This document shows positions 33,452 to 45,223 of a stretch of DNA of 64,000 bases, piece by piece (positions within the stretch are counted from its first letter, which is position 1; every line of letters starts with the position of its first letter). A program made the position numbers and the translations under genes. This DNA comes from Hippopus hippopus. Lineage: Eukaryota; Mollusca; Bivalvia; Cardiida; Cardiidae. The DNA is taken from positions 13,169,215 to 13,233,214 of the forward strand of contig OX328112.1 of the NCBI GenBank assembly GCA_946811185.2, written 5' to 3'. A model generated the notes under the pieces. It worked only from the letters and a program-made list of their open reading frames with translations. It did no database searches and was not told the DNA's origin.

Positions 33452-33675
33452 TTAATTCTTTACCAAACGACAAAATTTTAGACATGTCCAAATTGACAGT
33501 ATTTGTAGATGACATTTTGAATGTGCCTCATATCAAAGTGTTAGTCTTTAAAAGTTTAGAAAAAATCATGGGAAAAGAAGGAAATGCTGGTTACCAGCAT
33601 TTCTCCTTTTCCGACAATGTTTTCAAAAGTTTTTGTTAGGTCGTTAACAATCAGAATTGTTCAGTGAAGAGTTGG
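33452..33675 (-). mobile_element. MITE A, reverse orientation
   Basis: TTAATTCTTTACCAAACGAC left; CAGAATTGTTCAGTGAAGAG right; centre CTGGTTACCAG. Confidence 0.82.
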
Positions 33676-34495
33676 GAGAAATTCTTGATCAAAAAAGGGA
33701 CATAGCAGTGTCAAGAATAAGTTGAGAGTTAACAGCCCTTCTGATATGGGTACTGCTTTTTGACACTAAAATAATACGCCCAAGTTTGCAGTAAATATTT
33801 TATCACATAAAACTTCCTCCAACAGTATATTAAACCCATGACTTATTTCGATAATACACTAGTGTAAAATAGTTTTTTGGGTCTTTGTTTTGATTATTTT
33901 AGTAGTTATGGGCATGGTTATTTTAGTAGTTATGAGCACATTGGAAAAAACATCAACAGCATGTACCATAATTTGTACTACTTTGCAAGAAATGAAGCAT
34001 AAGTTGTTCAAAGGCAACAAAATTGTGGAAATATTTTGATTTGTCCCTCTATAAACTGTTTCATTTTACTTTAGATGTAAATGTCACAGAGCTATCTTCT
34101 TGTGTATGGACAGATTTCAAACTGAACTACATCCATTTGTAAACATTGACCAATGAACCATATATAGGTTGAAGGTGATGATGCAGGATACTTATTTTGT
34201 CTGTCATTCATTTTAATAAACAGAATCTCACATTCATGTTTATGAATTATCATTTTTATAAACTCAGATAAAATGTATGAGACACTCGCCAAGGCTTGCA
34301 TAATATAATTTCAGTCAGCTTGTTTGATAAGGCTTCCAAAAAAGGAAAATTTTTGCACCTTGATGAGGCAGACAACACCAGCATTATGACAATACCTTAA
34401 TGTTTTCTTAAAAAGCAACCCAGTTAAAAGTTTGACTCCTATGAAACTGGGACAACAACCACTGTACTTACAATTACATAACTTGCATATATGTA

Positions 34496-34570
34496 CATAA
34501 CTGAAATAATGTTGAATCTGGCATTAAAAAGCATAACTGAAATAATGTTGAATCTGGCATTAAAAAGCAA
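34496..34570. repeat. 37-bp direct duplication
   Basis: CATAACTGAAATAATGTTGA, followed by ATCTGGCATTAAAAAG, occurs twice back to back. Confidence 0.85.
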
Positions 34571-34676
34571 AGGAAAAAGTATGACATCTTGCCATGGCAT
34601 GACAAAAATAAGTGTTGTATTTTGTACATATCACAAATACTAGTAGATGCTGCCTATTACTAGTTCTTCATGAACT

Positions 34677-34912
34677 GCAAACAATGGCATCTGTCTGCTC
34701 CAGCATGTTCTCCCTTTGACATGCTCCCTTTCCGAAATGATCCTGTGTTATAACAACCTTGAGACAATGCAAACAATGGCATCTGTCTGCTCCAGCATGT
34801 TCTCTCTTTAACATGCTCCCTTTCCCAAACGATCCTGTGTTATAACAACCTTGAGACAATGCAAACAATGACATCTGTCTGCTCCAGCATGTTCTCTCTT
34901 TAACATGCTATA
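34677..34912. repeat. 92-bp tandem repeat, about 2.5 copies
   Basis: GCAAACAATGRCATCTGTCT starts at 34677, 34769 and 34861. The third unit is cut off where a MITE A fragment begins (ATAACCCTTTACCAGACAAT). Confidence 0.9.
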
Positions 34913-35172
34913 ACCCTTTACCAGACAATCCAGTGTTAAACAGCCCTGACAAAAAAGCCTTTCAAAAACTATTTGGGAGAAATAGGAAATGCTGGTAGCC
35001 AGCACTTTCTATTTTTCCCATGATACCTTTTCCCACTAAAAAGTAAATACTATAGAAGAAATATCTGAGAACTGGAAAATACTTTTTTATACAGCTTCTG
35101 GGAAAAATGTAGGAAAAGGAGCAAGGTAGTGCAGTTCATGCAACTGCTCCTTTCAGACAGCTCTTACCTGAG

Positions 35173-35200
35173 TAGATAGATAGATAGATAGATAGATGCA
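35173..35200. repeat. GATA microsatellite
   Basis: GATAGATAGATAGATAGATA followed by purine-rich GACA/GAGA sequence to about 35260. Confidence 0.9.
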
Positions 35201-35724
35201 GACAGACATACAGAGAAAGAGACAGACAAAGAGTGAGAGGGAGAAAGGCAGACAGACAGAGATGTGAAAAGAAATGTGTTCAATCAATGATACACAGATT
35301 GATGATGTGCATGGCTCATGACTGCCTAATGTCTTGATTTCATAGAAAAAGGAAAGTGCTGAATGGGGGCCATCCCTCTTGTTACAATACAACAAACATG
35401 CTGTTACTCATATCATTATCAAAACAAACTCCTACAAATAGACATCTTTTGTTATTCTGGCTTTTTTTTTTATACTTTATCCTTGATCTTAATTTTCTGC
35501 TCTTTTTCTTTCCCTACTTTTATTTTTTTAAATTAACTTGATGATTTTGTTGTCACTGAGTTTGTATCTTGCGTTTATTTTCAGTTTGCTTAAAAGCAGA
35601 CTTTGTTATATAGTATTGATACCCATTGTTTATTTCATCTATGTATATTCAAATCGAAGTCTTCATAATTATAATGGCATATCATCCAATGTCATTTTAT
35701 TTTCCATAATTCTACTGGAACTTT

Positions 35725-35955
35725 TAACATTTTCCCAAACAAACCCATTTTTCATGACCCTGAGGAGGAGACCTTCTGAAAACAATGTTGGAAAAGGAAA
35801 AAAATGCTAGCAACCAGCATTTCCTCTCCTTTCCCAAATGTTTTCTTCTTTTTCACAGCCATATCCTATAATTACAGCCACATTTAAAATGTTGTCTCCA
35901 AATGCTTTCAATTTGGACGACTTGAAATTTCTATTGTTTTGTAAAGTTTTGTGAA
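35725..35955 (+). mobile_element. MITE A, degenerate full-length copy
   Basis: TTAACATTTTCCCAAACAAA at the left and TTGTTTTGTAAAGTTTTG at the right; centre GCTAGCAACCAGC. Confidence 0.75.
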
Positions 35956-36316
35956 TCTTTTTTTTACTGTTTCTTTTGCATATTCATGTGAAAATGTTAT
36001 CAAATCCACTTCCTCAGAATAACAATTTTCAAGAAGAACATACATGCTGATACACAAAATGCAACAGTTTGGTTTAATGTAGCAATGCGGTTTGTATCAT
36101 TATACAAAAACTAATCACAGATAAGTTTTTTATCTGACAACAATAAACCAGATTTTTAATGGTCTAATGTTTGTAAATCATTTACTCCTGCGGCTTTTTT
36201 ATTTTTTTTATATATTACTGCAGATGATAACTATTGAAAACATTTAGGTAAAAGGAGAAATAACTCCAATAGTTCTGGACAATGACTTTTATATGTACTT
36301 GATAAAATAGTCTTAC

Positions 36317-36384
36317 CTTGTAGCTTGACCTCAAGCTTACAATATTTTCTGTCTTGTCAAGGCATGCTATCAAATCATTCATCA
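36317..36384 (-). CDS. Candidate small exon with strong splice signals, not in frame with the chain
   Basis: Acceptor TATTGTTTTCAG and donor ACAAG|GTAAGA are both strong. The 68 nt between them have one open frame (MNDLIACLDKTENIVSLRSS, then YK). It enters in phase 1 but leaves in phase 0, so using it alone would shift the frame of the exon at 32317. It would need a partner exon that was not found. It could belong to a nested gene, be a poison exon, or be chance. Confidence 0.28.
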
Positions 36385-37228
36385 CTGAAAACAATACATA
36401 GATTAATTCCATGCAAAGAGGTAATCTTCACAAACCATATCCTTAATTAACGCATTACTGTGCAGGTTTGTATTGGGATTGTGTGGTAAAGGGTTAATCA
36501 AATAGTTTGATTGATTTGATAAAAAATTCATTGACATAAACTAAATCTGGTTTACATGGAAATATGACAATTTTAGAATTAAGAGAGAAATTCACCAAAA
36601 TGCAAAAGTAAAGATATGGTTTGTCACTTGATAACAACAGTAAGAAAAGTTACTGACACATGGGATAGATAAATAGAGGATATTTGTCTTTCACTGAAAA
36701 AAAAAAACCAAAGGGGGGGTGAAACTTAATCAAAATGCAGTACAGTTCTTTTCAGTTATTCCCCGTGGTGTACCCCCTCTACATAATAACATATTACAAT
36801 ATTACGTCAAGCGCGAGAAATGTAAGGCAAATTACGTCATATTTCCACCTGGTTGTGAGGCACGCGCATTTTACCTAGGTAACTAGTGCACGGGAACAAC
36901 TGTTTCCTCCTTCAACTGAAGAGTTAGAATATAAAAATCGGTATTTTCACTGGTCGTAATCATGAAATATCGAAAAATATTTCACCGATGTTTCTCGACA
37001 ATCTACCAGAAAGCATGAAATAACATGATTTTTCTTAACTACCAATTGTTGCTTTTGACAATCACGTTTCCTTTTTCTTTCTTACATACATTTTACACTT
37101 TTTAACATAGAATATTCTACAATGCGTTTTTCTTTGATGGTCCAATAAATGCAAATACCTAAATAATAAAGAATAACAGTTTTTTTATTCTATCTTCAAA
37201 TTCCGACAGAAGCATATTTCTGAGTGTG

Positions 37229-37457
37229 TTAACTCTTTACCACATGATCCTGACTTTTAACAAGCCTAAAGAAGAAAGCTTTTGAAAACGCTGTGGGAAA
37301 AGGAAAAATGCTGGTAACCAGCATTTTCTCCTTTTCCCACAATATTTTCTATCCTACTAGCTAGAGAAAATCATCATTTTAGCAACATTTAATTTGTCGT
37401 CTGCATTTGTTTTGAATTTGGTCTAGTCCAAAATTTTGTTGTTTGGTAAAGAGTTAA
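37229..37457 (+). mobile_element. MITE A, complete
   Basis: TTAACTCTTTACCACATGAT left, TTGTTTGGTAAAGAGTTAA right, centre CTGGTAACCAG with long arms. Confidence 0.92.
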
Positions 37458-39780
37458 ATGCTCAGGCTGCTTCTTAACCCAAAGTTTAAAGGAAAAGAAT
37501 GTGTTTTCATAATTGTTTCTTTTGATAAAACAAACATACAGAGATAGTAAATATCAAGTGCTCATGTGCCAGCCTCTATTCTTGATTATGGGTGTCCGAC
37601 ATATACACCATACAGCTTGGGACATTCATTCTTTTCCAGACTGCGAAACTTTAGACTCATCCATATTGAAAACAAGGGGACAAAACACTAAATTGTTGGG
37701 ATCTGTCCTTAAAAAGATAGAAAACATTGTGGAAAAAGAAGCAAATGCTTTGTTCTAGCACAATGTTTCCAAAGGGCTGTTTTCTACTTGCAAAGGCTTC
37801 AAGTTTGGGCAAATGTAAAATTTTGTCAATTGGTAAAGAACTAAGGCTCCTACAGAAGAAAATCTTTGACAGTTTTGTTCGTTGCCAATATTTTACTTGA
37901 ATATTTACAAAGCAACTTGCAGCATATTCCAGGAGTAATGAGTAGATGGAAATCCACATCTGGCACATGAGTTAAGAACATGGGAATCACACTTTCCATG
38001 CTGGCATTCCATGCTGGTTTTCTTCAGCTGAAAAAAACTTGCTAAATTTTATTGGTTAGTGAAATATAAATCTAATTAATTTACACACAAAAAAACATGA
38101 ACATACTTTTAACATGCGAAATAATACTGATACTATGCCAACAAAACAGAATAATAAAGAAAGGATGGAGCCAGGTGAGCACAGAGGTATATCACTATAG
38201 TCATTACCACTTTTTGCTTTAAGAAAAATCACAAATATATACAAGAAAATAACAGGAATGCTTTAAACAGTTGTTAACAAAAGACATTATCATTTAAAGG
38301 CACCAAAACTTTTACAGACATTTAACTAGAAGTAGAGGTGTGACAACAGCTATTCTTTGGTGGTTAATAGTCTAGCTAACAAAAAGTGGTAGGAACAGTG
38401 ATCAAAACAAACCACTAGGTGGCGCTTTCTAAAGCTTTGACCAATCATTGCAGCCCATTTCAAAATTCAAGTAACCAAGAGGGATGAACATGCTTGAGGC
38501 CAAATATTCATAAGTTGGCAATGTTAAAACATAAGTAAGATGCAGATTTAACTTTTTAAGATTTTTATTTTGGTCCTAGCAGGTTTCACAAGTAATCAAA
38601 CCACAAATTTTGAAATTGATTACAGAATAAGAAAAAAGTCTAAAAAAAGGTACAATTTGCTCACCTGCTACAAGGTATTAACTACAATTTCTACCCTGAA
38701 AAGTAGCTTAATTTCTTTTTACCTCAAACTGAAGCGAAACGTTCCATGCATTGCTGAATACAGATTCTCTCAACCGAAACTTCATCTAATTTCTACACAA
38801 CCAAAAATCACCTTGAAATAAAGAACACTTTTGACTGTTTATCAATAGTGTTTGATCAATTTTCCATCGAAAGAATTTCTGAGCCTTAAAAAAACTCAAA
38901 CCGAAATACTTCATGGAATTCGAAAGGCTGCTTTTCAAGAAATTAGGTCAGTCTTCTAACAGAGTGAGGGTCTCTTGCTTTGGAACTCAGTTTCTATGCT
39001 TAATAAAGGCATTATGTCTCAAGTTTCTTTAAGCTTAGATTAAGCTCTGTTTCTCCAGTATTTATGACAATGCATGGTATGGCCCTTATCAGAGTAAAAG
39101 CTGCTTACAAAAGCTATAAATTATCCAAAAAGAGTAAAATATATTAATGTAAAAAAGCTTATGGAAATGAACTAAACACTGCATGCACAAACTACTAGAA
39201 AGTGTAACATAAAACTGAACAGATTTAAGAAAATAAGGAAGTAAAACATAATAAGGTAGCAATAATGTCTACGCATGGTCTAAACAACAGGTTAGCAGTA
39301 ACAGTGACATACTGTGTAAAACTTTTTCACTGAAAACTTTAGAAGTTGAACATCAAGCAGCTGATAGTCTAAAAGTCACAGTGTGTCAATCACATTTTCT
39401 CTGGCAGTCTTAAAGTTAAGCAAATATGTCAAAATTAAGGCTACATCAAAGCATTTTTCAAAGACTAAATTGTTACTAACAAACAAGAAGAAATTCATTA
39501 CTAGAAGTTTGAAATTGAAAGACATTTTGAAAGCTATGATAAACTGAAGTAGGTGGGAATTTCAAAGAAATGTTTGTAACTTAAGACTGCCAGAGGGTAA
39601 GTAGAAGGCATGTCAAAAAAAATCAGCCAAAGTGAAACAACCAGGCCAAGTAACGCAGTACACCCAAGATGAAGATGGCCGCCATTAACATATCCCATAA
39701 TTCCATGTTTTCATGATTGATAGAACACAAACTGGACTGGGACTCTGACATTGCACAGAAACAAGAACAAAATGGCCAAC

Positions 39781-39897
39781 CTAGAGGTGTGACAGACTGT
39801 GCTGTGGGTTCCTGTGACACTGGTTGTGTTTCTATAGCAACAGATACAACAGTTTCCTCCGTTACTTCAGGTCCACGCTCAACAGCTTTTTGTGGTA
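39781..39897 (-). CDS. Titin-like linker exon with a weak donor and an alternative membrane-tail read-through
   Basis: Acceptor CTTGTTTTAG, then 117 nt (39 codons, phase 1 to phase 1) encoding PQKAVERGPEVTEETVVSVA and IETQPVSQEPTAQSVTPL, a PEVK-like linker. The donor is CTAG|GTTGGC, which is weak (T at +3). Joining to 32317 gives G|CA (Ala) in frame. If the donor is not used, the frame stays open for about 52 more codons to TGA at 39623. That adds WPFCSCFCAMSESQSSLC, a short polar stretch and a C-terminal hydrophobic segment (MAAIFILGVLRYLAWLFHF). The extension has higher GC than nearby introns. The first 39 codons are well supported; terminal-exon use is uncertain. Confidence 0.75.
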
Positions 39898-40799
39898 CTA
39901 AAACAAGTATAATAAACAGTAAACACAAAAGTTAAATTCTTTGGGTATAACTTTGATAGTTGAAAATGAGTTGCACCATGGTAACCATGCTAAATGATTT
40001 ATGCCTGGTTTGATGTTGACCCACATAAAAATTCACCATTGAAGCAGCTGAAAGAAATCACTCAAATCAGTTACTGTACCAAAACTATAGTTTATGGTTT
40101 CTAAAACTAAGTGATATTGAGGGTGAGTATAATGTTCTAATGCAATGCTTACTTATCTGTTTTGCTGACAGAACGTGAACCTGTATTATTTCTTAAAATA
40201 GCATCTAATAAATTTTTTTTACCCTTTTCTCATACTGCAGACTTGAACTATAACTTTGAAATTATGACCTTCAATGACAATCACAAATGACTGACTCCAT
40301 GCTGAAATGCATTTTTCTATTTCGCTAATTGTTTTCCCCAATAGAAGAATAGTGACCTTAGTCAAAGAAAGATAGAAATCAAACCATATGTTAAATGCCG
40401 AGACTTTTTAATTCACCATCACTGTTTTGCACATCTGTAACTGAAAACTTATAAAAGATCGTCACAAAGAAAAAACAGCACATAATGACCCTGTTATGTT
40501 TAAGTAAAGCATCACGGCATCACATATTAATTGGAAGAATGCATTTCAGCAAATGAACATGAAAATGGTTATATGTAAGGAAGGACTGGAACAGCCATTG
40601 CAAACAGAACAGGGTTAATGACATGAAAATAATAGAAGAGAAAAAAATTAAATGAAAAGGCGATGTATGGAAAATACAAAAATAAATATATTATAGAAAA
40701 TTGAAGTTTAAAAACAAACAAAGCTGAAATGTTAACAAACTCTATGACAGTTGAAATAATCATAAGTAATATAGAAGACTTTATTGTATAGACTAATTC

Positions 40800-41015
40800 T
40801 AGACCAACCAAAGCCGTATAAAAGTGACACAAATCAAAAACATTTGCAGATGACATATCAAATGTAGCCCAAATGATGGGATTTGTCTGTGATGGGGGAG
40901 AAAACATTATGGGAAAGGGAGAAGATGCTGGTAACCAGCATTTTCTCCTTTTCCCATAATGTTTTTAAAAGCTGTTTTTCCTCAGAATTGTTAAAACAGA
41001 TGACTTATTCGGTAA
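40800..41015 (-). mobile_element. MITE A, reverse orientation with flipped centre
   Basis: The flanks are in reverse order (GCAGATGACATATCAAATG first) but the centre reads GGTAACC, as in forward copies. Arms are GGGAGAAGATGCTGGT and its inverse. Confidence 0.8.
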
Positions 41016-42128
41016 AGATTATATGAAAATGCTCTTGACTTGTATGGAACACAATGGAATCGTGTCACTTTTGCCTCTTTTAACTGCTCTTTACCCCACC
41101 GTGCTTTCACAGGCTTTGAACTTTGCATCTGGTTTTGTTTTTACTAAGTATGTTGTTTTTTGTACAGAATCTACTCATCACTTTGCTTGGTTTAGTATCA
41201 TTTCCATTAGCAAGACCTATGATAAATGATATATTCTACCAGAACTAGATATAGACCTACTAATGGAATGAACAAGAGTTAGTTTTAGGACAACCAACTA
41301 GTTAAATCAGTTCACAATGTTAGCCTTCACCACAGTGCATTTCTTTGACCAGTCTAATTTAAAGATTCATGTATTGGTTTGATGCTGTTTTCAACATTAT
41401 TTCAGTTATACTGCAGTTGGCAGTGCACTTATCTATGCTTTCATGAAGTTTTCTTTTATCAATACTTCACACATTATTCTTCCCAGCCACTGGCTGCTTC
41501 CTGATACATGTATAACCATAAAAAATTAGCTTATCCATGTATTTTTCAAAAGAAATATTTGAGAAAGAAAGATTTAGTGAACTAATAAGTAGAAGGTTGT
41601 CCTATGTAAAGATGAAGGCATTCAATCTGTGTAAATAATACTGAAAAAAAGGATAGATTGTTTCTCTGGTAAATTCTCTATTGTCAAAAAGAGAATAACA
41701 ATGATTAATTCCAATTTTTTAAGTGAGTAAATACCAGTTCATATATCTTTCATTTGCAATAAACATGAAACAAAAGAAAAGTCATTTAAAATCTCAAACT
41801 CATTAATGTTATAAAAAAGCAGAAATTTAACTAATGGTACTCTTTTCATTCTTTTTTCTTGTATTTCATAATTCTTTTTTCCCCCTTGAATTTCAAATTC
41901 TTCTTTTTTTTTTGTTCTTAAGCAAGTGAAAACATAATAAAAGATAAGCACTAATATGGTTTGTAAATCTTTTTCTCTTTACCAGATAACAAAGTTTAAG
42001 ACTTGTCCAAAATGAAACCATTTCCCCTTCAAAAGCATTTCCAGGCAACAAACAAAATGAAAGATTCTTGAAATCAATGGTAAAGAGTTAAAGTTCATTA
42101 GAGTTTAAATGAATTTTCTGACATAAAA

Positions 42129-42274
42129 TTAACAATCTTTTGTATGATCAGTAACAGATCTGGTTTCTGTTATATTCTCTTCAATTTTCATCATTCTGTT
42201 GTTTCGCCAGAATAGATCTACTTGTACCTCCAGTTTGTAGAATTCCTCACGCAAGATCTTGTACATTGTAATGG
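42129..42274 (-). CDS. Possible alternative terminal exon or nested coding piece
   Basis: On the minus strand a good acceptor (CCATATCTACAG) is followed by 2 nt plus 47 open codons and TAA. The translation starts ITMYKILREEFYKLEVQVDL and continues FWRNNRMMKIEENI. It would join the exon at 47065 as A|CC (Thr) in the same frame, making a short alternative C-terminus. A second possibility is an internal use of a GTACAA or GTAGAT donor after KLE or KLEVQ. The composition is not PEVK-like and no family is recognised. It may also be a chance open frame. Confidence 0.3.
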
Positions 42275-42881
42275 CTGTAGATATGGAAAAGTGTGACAAC
42301 ATGATAAAACAATGACAAAAAGTGTGATAACATGATAAGATAATGACAATGATGTTTTAAATATTCAAAGATAATATTTATTGATAATGGTGTTGATAGA
42401 CAATAATGTTGACAGCATTAGTTGTATGGTCAGGTTGCAGGGCACTTAGAAACTTTGTTCAAACAAGAAAATTATATACCAGTGCAAATTCAAAGAATTT
42501 GCAGAAAACAAAATAAATATAACTTAAAAGTTGAAATTTGTTTTGGGAAAGTAGAACACAGAGTAGGAGAAGGAGAAAATGCTGATTACCACCATTTTCT
42601 CTTTTTTCCACAATGTTTTCAAAATGCTTCTCTTACAAGGTTGTGAAAAGTTGGGATTGTGCAGTTAAGGGATATCACATATTTACGAACTTTTACATCA
42701 ATGCAATAAACAAGTTTTCAAAACATTGCAGAAAATGGAGCAAGTGCTTTCTGCAGACATTTTCTCCTACTCCCACTACCTTTTATGTCAAAACTGAAAA
42801 TGCTGTTTTTCTTTTCTTTCAATAATTCTTCTTTTTGTCATTTTTAAAGCTTGAATTAAGTCAAAAATTAGCGAGCGTAAC

Positions 42882-43072
42882 TTAACCCTTTCGCGCATGG
42901 TCAAATGCTTTTTGAGAAAAAGGACAAAATGCAGGTAGACAATATTTCATCATTTTACCTACATTGTTTTCAAACCTTTCAAGGACAAATGCTGTCATCT
43001 GGGCCACATTCAATGCATTTTCTGCAAATGCTTGTAATATAGACTTGTCTAAAATTTTGTTGTGTGGTATAG
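42882..43072 (+). mobile_element. MITE A, degenerate, abutting the next copy
   Basis: TTAACCCTTTCGCGCATGG at the left and TTGTTGTGTGGTATAGAA at the right; the palindrome has decayed (GCAGGTAGACAATA). Confidence 0.7.
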
Positions 43073-43302
43073 AATGAACTCTTTACTGAATAACAAAATT
43101 TTAGAATTGTCCAAAATGAAAGCATTTGCAAGCAACAAATTAAACATAGCTCAATAGAGGAAAGTTGTCTGAAAAAGAGTACAAAATCTTGTGGGAAAAG
43201 GAGAAAATGCTGGTTACCAGCATTTTCTCCTTTTCCTACAAAATTTTCAAAAGCCTTCTTCCTCAGGGTTGTTAAAACTTGTGATTGTGTAATAGAGAGT
43301 AA
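43073..43302 (-). mobile_element. MITE A, reverse orientation, abutting another copy
   Basis: It begins GAACTCTTTACTGAATAACA directly after the copy at 42882-43072 and contains a nearly perfect palindrome (GGAGAAAATGCTGGTTACCA). Confidence 0.85.
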
Positions 43303-43402
43303 ACACACATAAGTCAGAAGTCCTTAAAGGTTCAACATTAGTATAACATAGAGGATTAGTCTGTCAGTCAGGTTACAGATAAGCAAGCATAAACAAAATC
43401 AA

Positions 43403-43622
43403 TTAACTCTTTACCAGATGACAAAATTTTGGACTAAACCAAATTGAAAACATTTGCAGGTGACAAATTAAATGTAGCTGGACTGATTATTTCTGTCTTT
43501 GATGGATTAGAAAACATTGTAAGTAAAGGAGAAATTGCTGGTTACCAGCATTTTCTCCTTTTCCCAAAATGTTTCAAAAAACTTTTCTGTGTGGGATCTT
43601 GGGATTGCGTGGTAACGGATTA
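43403..43622 (-). mobile_element. MITE A, reverse orientation
   Basis: It begins TTAACTCTTTACCAGATGAC and ends GGATTGCGTGGTAACGGATT; central CTGGTTACCAG. Confidence 0.88.
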
Positions 43623-43883
43623 GCTATTTAACAAGAGATCTCATGTTTTGATGATCAAGGGAAAAGGAGCGGATGCTGGTGTTACACCATCATTTTCTCT
43701 TTTTCCCCATAACATTTTCTACCCTTTCAATACAAAACCCTATTATTTGAACGATCATTGTCATCCGCAAATGCTCTCAATATGACAAGTTCTGTGGTAT
43801 AGGGGTAATAATCATAAATGGTGTGGAGGCTGGATAATAGTGTTATAATATATACTCTAACATTTGATCCAAGCTGGATCATC

Positions 43884-44112
43884 TTAACCCTTTACCACAC
43901 AATGCAGACTTTTGATGACCCCGAGGAAGAAGCCTTTTGAAAACATTGTGGGAAAAGAAGAAAATGCTGGTAACCAGCATTTTCTCCTTTTCCCACAATG
44001 TTTTCTACCCTATCAGAGAAAGAAAGTACCATTTGAGCCACACTGAAATTGTCATCTGCAAATGCTTTGAATTTGGACAGGTATAACATTTTGTCGTTTG
44101 GTAAAGGGTTAA
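43884..44112 (+). mobile_element. MITE A, complete, 229 bp
   Basis: One of the cleanest copies: TTAACCCTTTACCACACAAT at the left, TCGTTTGGTAAAGGGTTAA at the right. The palindrome arms around 43971 pair with a single mismatch over 32 bp each. Confidence 0.95.
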
Positions 44113-45223
44113 ACAACTTTGTTTTTCAAAAATGAATGACAATGTAACATTGATTCCCATTACACTGAGAACTCTCATATCTTCGTGAATTTATGTTTGC
44201 TGTCAATATTATTTTCCTTGCTCTTTTTTTTTTGTGTGGCTCCTACGAAACCTTTACAGACGTAAACATTCCAGAGAAGCTCTCTAGCCAAAGAAATGGC
44301 TCAAAAACAGAATTACAAATAAAAAAAGTCATATTTTATCAAAAACCGTATTTCCCCCCCTCCCCATTATTCATCAATTTCTGATGGTGATCAAATTTAT
44401 TTCAAGGATAATTTTGCAATGTAAAACAGGTCAAGTGTACTGTCCCTTGCCCAAAAATGATTTCTAACACTTTCCCTGTCTATCAATATGCCTAAATTAA
44501 ATCTATGCCTTGTTTTGTCCCTTTGATGGTATGAAAATAAAGTTACATTCACGAAAATATGAGAAAAGGGCATATGTGTACAAGCCATAGCTCTTTCAGG
44601 TTCAACATTATTATCACATAGAAGATTAGTCTGTCAGTCTAGGCACAGATAAGCAAGCATAAAAAAGATGAATTAACCCTTCAAAAAACAATCTTGTGCA
44701 GTCATGACTTTGAGGAAAAATCAATTCGGGACAAGGAGAAAATGCTGGTGACCATCATTTTCTCCTCTTCCAACAATATTTCTGACCTTTTCAAAGATTT
44801 CTCATTTTTTAAGCCCTGTTTAACTTGTTATTGCTATTGGTTTCAGCAGATATGAAATTTTGCTGCCTTGTAATGGGTTAGCAAAGAAAGGTAAGAAAGC
44901 AAAGATATGATAATTAATGGACACAACATGAATGAAAGTACATTTATCACAAAATACAGTTTCAAACATTTGTTCTTACTTTGAGCACTTAAAATAATTT
45001 CTTTTATCCAAATAAGCAATAATTATTCTTAATTTTCCAAATAAAAGCATACACAGGCATTGTTACTAGCAGTTTCAAAATATGAGGCAGTTTGGATCAT
45101 ATAACAGACAGGATGTTCTGTGCAAATGTATGTAATGTTTTCTATGCGACTGTACAAGGCAAAATATACATTTAGTCTAAGCAAATCACAGGCTAGTTTT
45201 TCAGAGAACAATTGGAATCAATA

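Larger units (their letters stand above)
32318..39780 (-). other. Intron between the 39781 and 32317 exons
   Basis: It holds MITE A copies at 37229-37457, 35725-35955, 33452-33675, 33104-33300 and 32849-33040, with fragments at 37640-37843, 36440-36500 and 34910-35040. A 92-bp tandem repeat lies at 34677-34912 and a GATA microsatellite near 35173. A candidate exon is at 36317-36384. The 38000-39620 region lacks MITEs and would be the 3' untranslated region if the read-through isoform exists; an AATAAA on the minus strand lies near 38566. Confidence 0.7.

Noticed and set aside
35153..35395. Minus-strand frame ending near a good-looking donor (CTCAG|GTAAGA)
   Set aside because: The frame is a microsatellite translation (IYLSIYLS) with no acceptor or PEVK-like content; the donor is probably chance.
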